From contig NZ_CP114909.1 of the NCBI RefSeq assembly GCF_027497355.1, forward strand, positions 5,785,001 to 5,849,000: 64,000 bases of DNA, read 5' to 3'. Of this stretch, positions 43,424 to 52,558 are shown in pieces. Every line of letters starts with the position of its first letter. Within the stretch, counting starts at the first letter, position 1. The position numbers and the translations under genes are program-made. The notes beneath the pieces were generated by a model. It saw only the letters and a program-made list of their open reading frames with translations. It was not told where the DNA came from and ran no database searches. The stretch comes from Micromonospora sp. WMMA1947 (GTDB lineage Bacteria; Actinomycetota; Actinomycetes; Mycobacteriales; Micromonosporaceae).

Positions 43424-44281
43424 TCAGCGGATGAACAGGCGGGCCATGAACGGGTAGCCGATGAGGACGAGGAGCACGAGGATCAGTGCCGCAGCGGGAA
43501 TGTCGAGCTTGTTGGTGCGGAGTTCGGCCTGGGCGAGCGCCTCGGTGCGGATCCGGTCCCGCATCGAGTCGGCTCGGGCGCGCAGAGTCTGGTGGACGTT
43601 GGCACCCTCGCTCCCGGCGGTACGCATGATGTCCGCGAGATCGCCCAGCTCGATGACCTCGATGTCGCGGGCGAGAACCTTCAGTTCGTCCCAGGGGGGC
43701 CGCAGCTGCAGCTGGGCACTGAGCAGCGCTTCCCGGATCCGGGCGAAGACCCAGCCGTGGCAGACGCTGGCTGCTCGGTTCAGGGACTCCACCGGACCGT
43801 GGCCGCCGAGGACCTGATGGGCGGCGAGGTCCAGGTAGGTGCACATGGCTCGGCTGAATTCGGCCCGGGCGACGGCGGCCTTGGACACCACTTCCCGGTG
43901 CGCCAGTGCCGCGCCGGCCAGCGCGGCGGCGATGGTCCCGCCCACGGGGATGACGACGGGGATCGGCAGCCGCAGCACCGCAACCAGGATGGTGATGAGT
44001 GCGGGCAGGATGAGGCAGAACAGCGCCGACAGCCCGAGGGTGAGGAAGTACTGGTCGGTGCTGCGGTTCAGCAGCCGCAGGTCGGCGTGCGGCACCGCGA
44101 GGCGGCGTCGCAGCCAGCTGATGCCGGCTGGCGTGTTACTCGCGGTGGTCAGCGGGTGGAGCCGTCGAAGCGCGGGGCCCAGCGCCGGCGGGGCGGGGAT
44201 CAGCTGTACGACCAACAGGAACACTCCGAGGCCGGTCATCGCACCGGCGATCACCATGACGGTGAGGTAGCCGTTGTTCAT
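43424..44281 (-). CDS. tadC: TadC, type II secretion system F-like membrane protein
   Basis: 285 residues. The T2SSF domain is seen from AEFSRAMCTYLDLAAHQVLG to DIMRTAGSEGANVHQTLRAR, with hydrophobic helices near the N-terminus (TVMVIAGAMTGLGVFLLVVQ), in the middle and at the C-terminus (ALILVLLVLIGYPFMARLFI). It forms the inner-membrane platform of the Flp pilus with TadB. The start ATG overlaps the tadB stop. Confidence 0.88.
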   Translation of the reverse strand: MNNGYLTVMVIAGAMTGLGVFLLVVQLIPAPPALGPALRRLHPLTTASNTPAGISWLRRRLAVPHADLRLLNRSTDQYFLTLGLSALFCLILPALITILVAVLRLPIPVVIPVGGTIAAALAGAALAHREVVSKAAVARAEFSRAMCTYLDLAAHQVLGGHGPVESLNRAASVCHGWVFARIREALLSAQLQLRPPWDELKVLARDIEVIELGDLADIMRTAGSEGANVHQTLRARADSMRDRIRTEALAQAELRTNKLDIPAAALILVLLVLIGYPFMARLFIR

Positions 44282-45183
44282 GCCGCCGCTCCCAGCGTCT
44301 GGGCCCCGGCCGGCGGTAGCAGCCGCTCCCGCTTGGGCGGCAGGCTGAGCTTGCGAACCGCGGTCATGAGCACGACGTACAGCGCGGCGAGGAACAGCAG
44401 AACCATCTGCCCGAGCACGCTGCTGTACGGCTGCAGGTAGTGCGGGTTGATCGCTCCGTACGCCAGCAGCAGGATGGTCATGCCGGTCAGGAACCGGACG
44501 GCGAAGCGTGGACCCTCGCGCTTGGCGTCCACCGTCGAGCGCATTTCGATCTCGGCGGCGATGGATCGGCTGATCCCGGTCAGCACCTCGTGCAGACCGT
44601 CTCCCCGGTCGGTGACGTGCAGCATCAGCGGGGCGATGACCTGGTCGGCGGTGTAGTCGTTGAGGTCGTCGGCCATCTGCTGCAGGGCGCCGATCGGGTC
44701 GCCGCTGCCTTGCAGACGAGCCGCCAGGTCGCGGACTTCCTGCTCGATCAGCTGCGGTGCTGTCGTAGCGGTCGCGACGACCGCCTGCTGCAGGCCGATA
44801 CCCCGGGCGACGATGTCGGCCAACCGGCGAGTCCAGGCCTCCACCGCCTCCAGCCGGGCGATGGCCTGCTTCTCGGCGCGACCAGCGGCGAACAGCCACG
44901 GCACGCCGGGCACCGCGATGCCAATGATCATCCCGGCGGCGGGCCAGCCGGTCAGCAGCCAGGTCAGCGCACCGGCAGCGGACGCCGTCACCACCTTGAT
45001 CTGATGAGCACGTTGTTCCCGACGCGTTCGTCCAGGGCCGGTCCACCATCGGTGGGCCCGCTGTTCCAGCACCGACGGCGGCCGGGGCGGCCGGGTAGTC
45101 CCCGTGACGCCGAGGACACCCACAACCGCCCCGGAGACGGCGAGCATGCCCGCCAGCACGGCGGCAAGGTCGAGTAGGCTCAT
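44278..45183 (-). CDS. tadB: TadB, type II secretion system F-like membrane protein
   Basis: 301 residues. The T2SSF domain (RLEAVEAWTRRLADIVARGI, HVTDRGDGLHEVLTGISRSI) lies between hydrophobic segments: one N-terminal, one near 70-95 and two C-terminal (QMVLLFLAALYVVLMTAVRK). It is the pilus platform protein paired with TadC. Translation is coupled to tadA by an ATGA overlap. Confidence 0.88.
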   Translation of the reverse strand: MSLLDLAAVLAGMLAVSGAVVGVLGVTGTTRPPRPPSVLEQRAHRWWTGPGRTRREQRAHQIKVVTASAAGALTWLLTGWPAAGMIIGIAVPGVPWLFAAGRAEKQAIARLEAVEAWTRRLADIVARGIGLQQAVVATATTAPQLIEQEVRDLAARLQGSGDPIGALQQMADDLNDYTADQVIAPLMLHVTDRGDGLHEVLTGISRSIAAEIEMRSTVDAKREGPRFAVRFLTGMTILLLAYGAINPHYLQPYSSVLGQMVLLFLAALYVVLMTAVRKLSLPPKRERLLPPAGAQTLGAAA

Positions 45184-46709
45184 GGCCGCCTCGTCAGCGT
45201 GTCGAGACGGTTGGTCCAGGCGCCGCGGTTGTGCTCCCCCTGCTGGATGTAGCCGGTGAGTTGGCGTGGGTCATAGCCGACCCGCAGCAGGGGTTCGAGC
45301 AGCCGCTCCGGCAGGTGCCGGGGTACGGCTCGTCCGTCCCGGCCCGGTCCGAAGACCTGGGTGGTGACGAGCTGGTCGCCGCTCATCCCGCCCACCTCGA
45401 GGACCTCCGAGACGTACCGGTGTTTGCGCCCGCCGAGCTTGGTCTCGTCCTCGACGCTGACGTACACGATCAGGTCGATGGCACCCGCTGCCATCCGCCG
45501 CGCCAGTTCGGCGGTCATCTCGGGTCCGTGCTGCAGTGCCAGCTCAATGACGCGGTCCATCACGGCGCGGGGGTGCCGGGCGTGGATGGTGCAGAGCGAC
45601 CCCTTACTGGTGGCCATGGCCTGCAGCATCGGCACGATCTCGCGGGACCGGACCTCGCCGACGATGATCCGTTGTACGGACATCCGTAGGGTCAGCGGAA
45701 TCATGTCCATGATCGTGACCTCGCCGGCGGGCCGGCCGTCGGGGCCTCGGGATCCGTGGCCTTCCCGGGACTCGAGGCTCATCGCCCATCGGTGCCGTCC
45801 GGTGGTGTGCAGACCGAGCTCGCGAGACTCCTCCAAGGTGACGAACTGCTCCCGGTCGGGGATCTCCCGGGCCAGACCGCGCAGCAGGGTGGTCTTTCCG
45901 GCATCGGCCAGTCCGGCCACCATGATGTTGAGGCCGGCGGCCATGGCTGCCTTAAGGAACTGACAGATCAGGTCGTCCATGGCGCCGTACCGATCGCGGA
46001 GGTCCTCCAGGCTGACGTCCATCAGGGTGTGCCGGCGGATGGCCGCGTAGGGCCGTACCGAAACCTGCATGAGCACGGTCAGGCGGCTACCGTCGGGCAG
46101 TTGCATGTCCAGCCACGGCTTAGTCGAGGACAACGACCGCTCGGTCGCTCCGGCACGCATCGCCAGGACCTGGAACATGTCGATCAGTTCCTTGTCGGTC
46201 TCGGCGACCGGCTCGCCCACCGTGATCCGCCCGTCGGTGTGCTCGATACGCACGTTGTCGCAGCCGAGGATGTGAACGTTGACGATGTCCGGACGATCGA
46301 GCAGCTGCTGAAGGCGCCCCAGGCCGAACATGTCGGCGGCGACCGCGTCGAGCAGCGCGTCTTCCTCCGCTTGCGAGATCGGCTGACCGGCCTGGTGCAG
46401 GGTGTCGACGTGATCGCGTACCAGCCGGGCGGCGATGCGCTCCGCCTCAGCCTGACGGTGATCGGTGGAAACGTTCGGGGTCTCCCGAAGTGCCACGGTC
46501 AGTTCCGCGCTGACCCGGGCGCGCAGCAGTCGCACCGCGGTGTAGTCGATGCTCACCGGCCCCGGCTGCTGCTCAGCTGCGGCTGCCTGCTCGGGGTTCG
46601 GCCGGGAGACAGCCGGGGTGCCGTTGGTCGGCCAGCGGTGGCCGTTGGTGGCGACCCGGTCGACCGCTGCCGGCCACGTTGGGCCGCCGTGCCGGCGCTC
46701 ATCAGGCAC
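45180..46709 (-). CDS. tadA: TadA/CpaF pilus assembly ATPase
   Basis: 509 residues from the GTG at 46709, overlapping the TadZ gene by 8 bp. It is a secretion ATPase of the VirB11/CpaF class: Walker A GLADAGKTTLL near residue 272, Asp/Glu-rich box EQFVTLEESRELGL, QRIIVGEVRSREIVPMLQAM (Walker B) and LCTIHARHPRAV (His box). It powers pilus assembly at the inner membrane. The open frame extends upstream, but that part overlaps TadZ. Confidence 0.92.
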   Translation of the reverse strand: MPDERRHGGPTWPAAVDRVATNGHRWPTNGTPAVSRPNPEQAAAAEQQPGPVSIDYTAVRLLRARVSAELTVALRETPNVSTDHRQAEAERIAARLVRDHVDTLHQAGQPISQAEEDALLDAVAADMFGLGRLQQLLDRPDIVNVHILGCDNVRIEHTDGRITVGEPVAETDKELIDMFQVLAMRAGATERSLSSTKPWLDMQLPDGSRLTVLMQVSVRPYAAIRRHTLMDVSLEDLRDRYGAMDDLICQFLKAAMAAGLNIMVAGLADAGKTTLLRGLAREIPDREQFVTLEESRELGLHTTGRHRWAMSLESREGHGSRGPDGRPAGEVTIMDMIPLTLRMSVQRIIVGEVRSREIVPMLQAMATSKGSLCTIHARHPRAVMDRVIELALQHGPEMTAELARRMAAGAIDLIVYVSVEDETKLGGRKHRYVSEVLEVGGMSGDQLVTTQVFGPGRDGRAVPRHLPERLLEPLLRVGYDPRQLTGYIQQGEHNRGAWTNRLDTLTRRP

Positions 46710-47508
46710 GGCTGATTCCTCTCGATGACGTAGGTGCCAGGTGCGCACGCCGCCGCGCAATCGCGTCTCGTACGGCCGGCTCGGCACTGGCAGCGGCGCG
46801 CAACAACCGCTGGCTACCTCGCAGCCGGCCGCCACCGTCGCTCAGCACCTCGGCGGTCCGCCGGTCGTCGGGGAGCTCGATCAAGGTGGGCAGCTGCAGC
46901 CGCTGTTCGATGTCCCGCCGGCTGTAGGGGCCCTCGCCGATCAGGGCCAGGGCAAGGGCTCCCGGCCCTTGGCCGTACTGGGTCAGCTCCCGCCGCAGCA
47001 TCTCCGCTGCGCCGGCGGCCGGGGCGATGGTCCGCAGGGTCGCCGCGCACACCACGAGGAGCAGGAGGTCGGCGCGGAACAGCAGCGGCCACGGCGGTGC
47101 GCTGGTGGCGAGCCGGCCGCAGTCGGCGATGACGTCGTAGCCGGGCTCGTGGCGCTCCAGGTCAGCGAAGAATGCGGTCAGCGCCTCCCAGGTCGGTCGG
47201 ATGGTGCCCGCCTGGACCGGGTCGTTGATGCCGGGCAGGACAAGCCGCTGGCCCGAATTCTTCGCGTCGAGGTCGACGAGCTGGTGAGCGAAGGCGTCGG
47301 CGAGCTGGTCACGCAGGGCCGCTGCGGCCAACGGCAGTAGGCCGATGGGCGGAATCTCGAGGCTGGACAGGTAGCCGCTCAGGACGCTGCCGCCAGCAGG
47401 ATCGCACTCGGCGAGCACCGTACGTCCGCTCCAGGCCAGGGTGCAGGCGAGCGCCGTGGTGGTGACGCCGGGTGAGCCCTTGGCCGAGACCATCGCGATG
47501 ATCGCCAC
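46702..47508 (-). CDS. TadZ/CpaE-like MinD/ParA-type protein
   Basis: 268 residues. It starts MAIIAMVSAKGSPGVTTTAL, a deviant Walker A with the signature Lys kept but Val in place of the second P-loop Lys, so ATP hydrolysis is doubtful. ECDPAGGSVLSGYL and DVIADCGRLA are the switch-like Asp motifs of the MinD fold. Its place before tadA fits the pilus localisation factor TadZ/CpaE. It is coupled to tadA by an 8-bp overlap. Confidence 0.83.
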   Translation of the reverse strand: MAIIAMVSAKGSPGVTTTALACTLAWSGRTVLAECDPAGGSVLSGYLSSLEIPPIGLLPLAAAALRDQLADAFAHQLVDLDAKNSGQRLVLPGINDPVQAGTIRPTWEALTAFFADLERHEPGYDVIADCGRLATSAPPWPLLFRADLLLLVVCAATLRTIAPAAGAAEMLRRELTQYGQGPGALALALIGEGPYSRRDIEQRLQLPTLIELPDDRRTAEVLSDGGGRLRGSQRLLRAAASAEPAVRDAIARRRAHLAPTSSRGISRA

Positions 47509-47509
47509 G

Positions 47510-48187
47510 TCAGGTCCCCGCCGTCAGTGCCACGACGATGCGGCCGGCGGCCGCGCGGGAGGCGACGAGCGGTCCATCGCGCTCAGCGACGGCGACGTTG
47601 AGCAACGTGGTGCCCTCCTTGGCGCCGGCACGCACGTCCACCACGGTGGCCTTGATGCTGATCGGCGCGGCGCTCTGCTGCTGGTTGGAGACGGGACCGT
47701 CGTCGGCGGTCACGACGAGCAGCACGTCGGCACCGGGCTTGACCCTCTCGGCGGGCATGCGCTCCTGCGGCAGGCTGAGACCCACCAGCTGCTGTCCCTG
47801 GCCCGGTACAGCCGTCTCGGTGAGCTGCGCTTGCGTCAGCAGGGTGCCGGGTACCAATGCGACCGCCGCGAACTTGCCGACGACGTCATCGGCGGCGCTG
47901 GCCCTGATCGGCTTGAGTGCCGGGTCGACGGTGATCCGCACCGTGGTGAGGTCCGACCGGTCGATGACGGAGCCGACCTCGACCGTGGTGCTCACCGCCA
48001 GGTACTCGGCCGTGGTCCCGACCTTGCGCAGCACGGCGGTTGCGATCAGCCCGCCGGCGGCCACCAGCGCCACCGCCAGCCAGACCAGCGCCGGCCGCCA
48101 GCGGCGTTGCGGAGCGACCCGGGGAATTGCGTACGGGGCAGCGACCGGCGAGGCGGCGCGGGTGGCCTTGGTTGGCGTAGTGGTCAT
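47510..48187 (-). CDS. cpaB: CpaB-like SAF domain pilus protein
   Basis: 225 residues from the ATG overlapping the preceding stop. One N-terminal membrane helix (PALVWLAVALVAAGGLIATA) is followed by a SAF domain (VEVGSVIDRSDLTTVRITVD, AAVALVPGTLLTQAQL) as in CpaB/RcpC, then a beta-rich C-terminal part. It likely guides the pilus through the envelope. Confidence 0.82.
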   Translation of the reverse strand: MTTTPTKATRAASPVAAPYAIPRVAPQRRWRPALVWLAVALVAAGGLIATAVLRKVGTTAEYLAVSTTVEVGSVIDRSDLTTVRITVDPALKPIRASAADDVVGKFAAVALVPGTLLTQAQLTETAVPGQGQQLVGLSLPQERMPAERVKPGADVLLVVTADDGPVSNQQQSAAPISIKATVVDVRAGAKEGTTLLNVAVAERDGPLVASRAAAGRIVVALTAGT

Positions 48188-49077
48188 GAGGTGATCACCT
48201 GCAGCTCGTCGATGTCGATCGTGGTGGTGGAGGACAGATCGATGGACTGGGAGCCGGTGTTCCCGCCTCCGCCGCTCCACGTGATCAGCCATGACGTGGT
48301 GGCTGTGACGGTGAAGCGGCCTCCGGCCCGGGTGCTGCTCGGGTGGCGGTAGCCGTCGTAGCCGCAGTCCGGAGACCTTTTGTTGCCGTAGGAGGGCTGA
48401 AACGGGGTGCCCGGCTTGGTGCAGGTGACCGAGTTGCCGTCACCCATGCTCCAGACGATCTTCTGAGCCCGGGCGGTGGCCGTGACCGACCGACCCGACA
48501 CTGCTGCAGTCCGAGTGATGGGTCCCCAGGTGCTGGGACTCACCCTGTTCCAGAGCCAGATCGGCAGTCCGACCAGACCGGCGCCGTTGGGCTGCGGAGC
48601 AATCCCGATGTTGGGGCCGTCGAGGTTCATCTGGGCGATGGCTCGTTGGGCGAGCTCCTGGTAGGACGGCAGGATCCCGGCGGGTGGGTCCGGCGACCAG
48701 GTCGCCGGCGACTGCGAGGCGATGCCCCCGTAGACGCCGCACGTGCGGATGCTCCAGTAGCCGTCGGTCCGGCCTCCGGACGGCGGCGGGACCCGCCTGA
48801 CGTAGCAGGACCCGTCCCACACGCCGAGCTCGTCGACCACACATGGCACGGCTTTGCCGTCGTAGGTACAGCCCTGTCCGGCACCACCACCGCCATTGCC
48901 GTTGCCACCGCCGCCGTTACCGCCGCCCCCGGTGCCGGGCTTCTCGACCACCCAGTAGCAGTTGCCCAGCGCGTCGCAGTGCTCGTAGTCGGCATGCGCC
49001 ACGCTGGGTGTGAGCACGTTGCTGGCACCGACCGCCAGGAGCAGGGCCGCCACCACGACCGCCCTCCGGATCAGCAT
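48184..49077 (-). CDS. Secreted protein of the Tad operon
   Basis: 297 residues. A signal peptide (RRAVVVAALLLAVGASNVLT, predicted cut after VAHA) precedes DYEHCDALGNCYWVVEKPG. A Gly/Asn-rich linker follows, then a Cys-containing region with beta-rich segments. The start ATG overlaps the upstream lipoprotein gene. Related proteins occur at actinobacterial Tad loci, but a molecular role is unknown; it may be a surface adhesin or wall anchor. Confidence 0.72.
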   Translation of the reverse strand: MLIRRAVVVAALLLAVGASNVLTPSVAHADYEHCDALGNCYWVVEKPGTGGGGNGGGGNGNGGGGAGQGCTYDGKAVPCVVDELGVWDGSCYVRRVPPPSGGRTDGYWSIRTCGVYGGIASQSPATWSPDPPAGILPSYQELAQRAIAQMNLDGPNIGIAPQPNGAGLVGLPIWLWNRVSPSTWGPITRTAAVSGRSVTATARAQKIVWSMGDGNSVTCTKPGTPFQPSYGNKRSPDCGYDGYRHPSSTRAGGRFTVTATTSWLITWSGGGGNTGSQSIDLSSTTTIDIDELQVITS

Positions 49078-49649
49078 GGCCTCTCCCGCTGGGCGTTGAC
49101 CTCCCGAATGCGCCACTGGCCGTCGTCAAACAGTTCCGCCTTGGCGATCACCACGTACCTCGTGGCCTGGCCCTTGGTGCGTACCGACTTGCCGGTCTTC
49201 TTGGAGACCACGTCCCACTTCCCGGTGTCGAAGCAGTCCTCGACCTCGGCGGTGATGGGACGCCGGCTGGTGTCGACCTTGCTCAGGGTGGGTGCCGAGG
49301 CCGGCTCGCCCTTCGTGACGAGCCCCTGCTGGAACTTGATCAGCAGGTCCTGGCGCACCGTCAGCAGCGCCGGGTTGGCCACGAACCTGTCGAGCTTGGC
49401 GTTGTAGTCGCCCTTGTTCGAGGCGGTGACGTAGATCTGTACGTAGTTCCGGTAGGCCGCAAGCGCGGCCGTGCCGGCTTCGGCGTCCTCGGCGTTTACA
49501 GTTGGTGAGACGGAAGTCGATGCAGTCGTCGAGGTGGGGCTCGGCGCGCCGGCAGGCTCCTCTCCTGTGCAACCCGTTGCCCCTGTAAGAAGCGAGACCG
49601 CGAGGCAGCCAAGTCCTACCCTGAGGAACGTGCTAGCAGTGGCGATCAA
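49071..49649 (-). CDS. Probable lipoprotein, first gene of the Tad operon
   Basis: 192 residues when started at the TTG behind AAAGGAGGCACAACC, a much better site than the upstream ATG. The N-terminus has a hydrophobic stretch ending in TGATGCTGEE, a lipobox-like motif with Cys. A Ser/Thr-rich linker follows, then an NTF2-like domain (AALAAYRNYVQIYVTASNKG, YVVIAKAELFDDGQWRIREV). Such domains occur in proteins that accompany envelope complexes. Confidence 0.75.
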   Translation of the reverse strand: MIATASTFLRVGLGCLAVSLLTGATGCTGEEPAGAPSPTSTTASTSVSPTVNAEDAEAGTAALAAYRNYVQIYVTASNKGDYNAKLDRFVANPALLTVRQDLLIKFQQGLVTKGEPASAPTLSKVDTSRRPITAEVEDCFDTGKWDVVSKKTGKSVRTKGQATRYVVIAKAELFDDGQWRIREVNAQRERPC

Positions 49650-50217
49650 GGTTGTGCCTCCTTTGGTGACCGGCGCGGCTGCAGCCTCTTGGTGACGGCT
49701 GTTCAACGTTCAGCCTGCCGGTCCGCCGGCAATCCGGTCGTACCGCCGATGTGTCCGAAGGGTGGCCGTCGCGCCAGCCATGTGGATGGCTGGCGACGGA
49801 GCAGGTTCGCCTCTCCGTAGGCCACCCAGAGTCACTGTCGCTGGGCCGCTGGCAGGGAGTAGGTCCCCTACCGGCCGGCCCAGCGACCCCCTCTCCTCAG
49901 CGGCGGCCGGACAGGGGTGCCGATGGCGATATCCCCTGCTGACGGTCGGATGCGTCAGCGAGCAACGCGGGACACATCCCCCCGTTGCGCCCCTTATGAA
50001 GTGGCTTCCTCTCACTGACGGCTCCCCCCGTTCAGACGGCCGGACCGAATGCGGCGCCGGCCCCGCAACGGGCGTTGAGCGTTTTGCGTCTGCACTCAAC
50101 GCCCGTTGCTCCAAACAGGAGCGAGCATACGCTCACGTTCCGTGCATGTGTCAACATCTGTTTTGCTGGCGCTTGTATCTGCGACACTGTTGTTTAGTCG
50201 CTGGAGGGTGAAGAGTC
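49650..50217. promoter_or_regulatory. Divergent promoter region of Tad operon and XRE operon, with inverted repeats
   Basis: 568 bp with no gene. It must contain promoters for the leftward pilus operon and the rightward XRE operon. Three inverted repeats stand out: CGCCAGCCAT/ATGGCTGGCG (49772-49795), a 12-bp repeat with GTCGCTGGGCCG/CGGCCCAGCGAC (49837-49887) enclosing a smaller one, and GCAACGGGCGTTGAG/CTCAACGCCCGTTGC (50065-50109). None is followed by a T tract, so they look like operators or RNA structures rather than terminators. Confidence 0.65.
50065..50109. repeat. Perfect 15-bp inverted repeat, 15-bp spacer (candidate operator)
   Basis: GCAACGGGCGTTGAG (50065-50079) and CTCAACGCCCGTTGC (50095-50109) are exact complements, about 110 bp before the XRE gene. 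It has the size expected for a dimeric regulator site and could be bound by the XRE protein. Confidence 0.7.
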
Positions 50218-50739
50218 ATGGTCGACGATGGGCACGTTGAGCAGGAGTTGCCACCCCTTGACACGCTGGCCGCCAGGCTGGAGTACCTGTTCGACAAGAT
50301 CCGCCCGACCACTGAGGAGCTCAGCGCCTCCGATGAGCCGGGCCGCAGGTACACCAACAAGGAGATCGCCGACAAGATCAACAGAACGGCGGCCGAGACC
50401 GGCGTCACGATCAGCGCCGCCTACATCGGAGAGTTGCGCCGCGGCGTAGCCAGCGATCCGCGTACCTCGCACGTGCGTGCCCTGGCTTTCGCTTTCGGGG
50501 TGAACTCGGGCTACTTCGTGGACGACGCGGCCGCGCGGCGGATACAGGAACAGATCACGTTGCTCAGCGAGCTGCGTCGGATGGACGTCAAACAGGTGGC
50601 CCTGCGCCAAGTTCTCGCCGACAACGGATTATCTGCAGGGGACACGCAGCTCATCGAGCAGATGGTGGCCCGACTGCGGGCCGTAGCCGAGGGCGCCAGC
50701 CCGGGCTCAAGTGGTGCCGCACCGGACGATCGAAGTTAG
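50218..50739 (+). CDS. XRE-family transcriptional regulator
   Basis: 173 residues. A helix-turn-helix spans about 40-95 (YTNKEIADKINRTAAETGVT, ISAAYIGELRRGVASDPRTS, VRALAFAFGVNSGYF), similar to EspR-like regulators. It starts behind GGAGGGTG. The following gene encodes an ImmA/IrrE peptidase, so the protein is the likely target of proteolytic derepression. It may regulate the divergent pilus operon. Confidence 0.85.
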   Translation: MVDDGHVEQELPPLDTLAARLEYLFDKIRPTTEELSASDEPGRRYTNKEIADKINRTAAETGVTISAAYIGELRRGVASDPRTSHVRALAFAFGVNSGYFVDDAAARRIQEQITLLSELRRMDVKQVALRQVLADNGLSAGDTQLIEQMVARLRAVAEGASPGSSGAAPDDRS

Positions 50740-50789
50740 CTGTGCTGATCCTTCGGTGGCAGTACGCCGACGAGCGGGGGAACGCTGAC

Positions 50790-51314
50790 GTGAAGTTGCA
50801 CCGACTACGCAAACGCTGCGAGCAGATCGCCGCCGAGGTGGAGATACCGGAGCCGTTCGACATCCAGACGCTGTGCAACCTGCTCGGCCAACGGCGTGGC
50901 CGGCCCATCCACCTGGTGCCGATCAGGCTCCCGGCGCACACGGTATGCGGGATGTGCGTGCCGACCGGCGAGTTCGACGCCATCTTCTTCGAGCAGGACA
51001 CCTCGCCCCTGCATCAACTGCTGATCATCGGGCACGAGTTGGGCCACCTGCTCGCTGGCCACCGGGCCACCGAAGTCCTGGACCCGGACGCCTCCCGCCT
51101 GCTGCTGCCCGACCTCGACCCGCAGCTGGTCCGGCGCAGCCTCGGCCGGAGCAACTACGCAGCCGCCGAGGAGCGCGAGGCCGAGATGATCGGATCGCTG
51201 CTGCTGCGACGGGCACGCGCTGGCCGCGACGAAGGACAGGACTCGCCGCTGGACAGCCGTTATGCCGAGTTGTATGGCCGGCTGCGACACTCGCTGGAAC
51301 ACCCCGACTGGTAG
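50790..51314 (+). CDS. ImmA/IrrE-type metallopeptidase
   Basis: About 174 residues from the GTG at 50790 (MKLHRLRKRCEQIAAEVEIP, preceded by CGGGGGAA); another GTG at 50742 is possible. HELGHLLAGH is the zinc motif (HExxH), and EEREAEMIGSLL supplies the third ligand. The family cleaves partner XRE repressors, here probably the upstream protein. No frameshift or defect seen. Confidence 0.88.
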   Translation: MKLHRLRKRCEQIAAEVEIPEPFDIQTLCNLLGQRRGRPIHLVPIRLPAHTVCGMCVPTGEFDAIFFEQDTSPLHQLLIIGHELGHLLAGHRATEVLDPDASRLLLPDLDPQLVRRSLGRSNYAAAEEREAEMIGSLLLRRARAGRDEGQDSPLDSRYAELYGRLRHSLEHPDW

Positions 51315-51319
51315 TCGAG

Positions 51320-52558
51320 ATGGATACCACCCTGTACGCCGTCTGCGCGGTCGCCGGCTGGTTCGCCTTCGGCTACATGCTGCGGCTCCAGCACCGGCAG
51401 CCCGGCCGGGTCCGAGGCGCGATCTGTGTGGCACTCGGGGCCTTCGCCGCCGGGATCACCCTCGCCATCCCGCCCCTCGCAGCAGGCATCGACGACGCAT
51501 CCGGGCTACCCAACCTGGCCAAAGTCATCTCCCACGCCTGCGCTATGACGATCGCTGCGAGCGCCGAGAACATGCTGCTTCACCTCGCCCTGCCACCGGC
51601 GAAGGCCGCAGCCCGGAGCCGGCTCTGGGTGTGGGTCACCAGCGGCGCGTTCCTCGCGATGGCCGGACTGTTCGCCTACACACTCACCTACGACGCCCCG
51701 GTGCTTCTGACGGTCGAGTACGCGCGAGATCCCGTCGTGACCGCCTACCTGCTGATCTTCATGCTGGTCGGCTTCTTTGCCTACTGCACCGACATCACCC
51801 GCCTGTGCTGGCGCTTCGCCCGCGTCTGCGGACGCCCTTGGCTCCGCCGCGGCCTCCGCATCACCGCCGTCGGTGCAGCCTTCGCCCTGCTCTACAGCAC
51901 CAACAAGATCGTCTACCTCATCGCTTACTGGACCGGCTACCAACCTTCTGGCGAGAGAGAGATCGCCGCTGTCCTGGTGACCATCAGCGCGTTGCTCATG
52001 ATGGTCGGCCTCACCATGCCGGCATGGGGCCCCATCCTCACGATCACTCGGCGCTGGGACGACTTCCGCTCCTACCGGCGACTCGAACCGCTCTGGCGGG
52101 ACCTCGTCAGCGCCCTGCCCGAACTCGAACTCGATGCAAGCCTGCGCCGACCGCTCGGGGCGGTCCGCGACATCGACTACGCACTGACCCGCCGGGTGGC
52201 CGAGATCCGCGACGGCCGTCTCGCGCTCCGCCCGTACATGGACGCCAAGGTGACGGAGCTGGCCGAGCAGTTCGCCGAGCAGGCCGGTCTGACCGCCGAC
52301 GAGCGGCGGTCGAACGTGGAGGCGGCGCACCTGGCTTGCGCCCTGCGTCGACACCAAGCCGGCGTGGTCGCGGCGGTCCCCCAACCGGCGGACGATCTCC
52401 ATCGCCCAGGCGGTGGCTACGCCGGCGAGATCGCATGGCTGATCCGGGTCACCGCCGCCTATGCCCAATCCCCCGTGGTGGCCCGGACGCTCGTCGCGGC
52501 CCGGCTCGCAGCCGCCCAGGACTCCCCGCACTCCGTGGTTGGAGATGCCCAACGATGA
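51320..52558 (+). CDS. MAB_1171c-family polytopic membrane protein
   Basis: 412 residues from the ATG 5 bp after the peptidase stop. About seven hydrophobic helices occupy the first 250 residues (LYAVCAVAGWFAFGYML, AICVALGAFAAGITLAIPPL, VTAYLLIFMLVGFFAYCTDI, LVTISALLMMVGLTMPAWGP). A cytoplasmic helical tail follows, including RRWDDFRSYRRLEPLWRDLV. The gene set XRE, ImmA/IrrE, MAB_1171c and MpaB recurs in actinomycetes. The role is not established; signalling or transport are both suggested. Confidence 0.8.
   Translation: MDTTLYAVCAVAGWFAFGYMLRLQHRQPGRVRGAICVALGAFAAGITLAIPPLAAGIDDASGLPNLAKVISHACAMTIAASAENMLLHLALPPAKAAARSRLWVWVTSGAFLAMAGLFAYTLTYDAPVLLTVEYARDPVVTAYLLIFMLVGFFAYCTDITRLCWRFARVCGRPWLRRGLRITAVGAAFALLYSTNKIVYLIAYWTGYQPSGEREIAAVLVTISALLMMVGLTMPAWGPILTITRRWDDFRSYRRLEPLWRDLVSALPELELDASLRRPLGAVRDIDYALTRRVAEIRDGRLALRPYMDAKVTELAEQFAEQAGLTADERRSNVEAAHLACALRRHQAGVVAAVPQPADDLHRPGGGYAGEIAWLIRVTAAYAQSPVVARTLVAARLAAAQDSPHSVVGDAQR

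Noticed and set aside
43109..44440. 443-codon frame antisense to TadC and the pilin-like gene
   Set aside because: Composition typical of an antisense frame; the opposite strand has recognised pilus genes.
49772..49887. Rho-independent terminators
   Set aside because: Stems are strong, but no T tract follows on either strand.
51262..52554. Extended open frame running into the MpaB gene
   Set aside because: The upstream part overlaps the MAB_1171c gene out of frame and is Arg/Pro-rich; only the part from 52555 is real.
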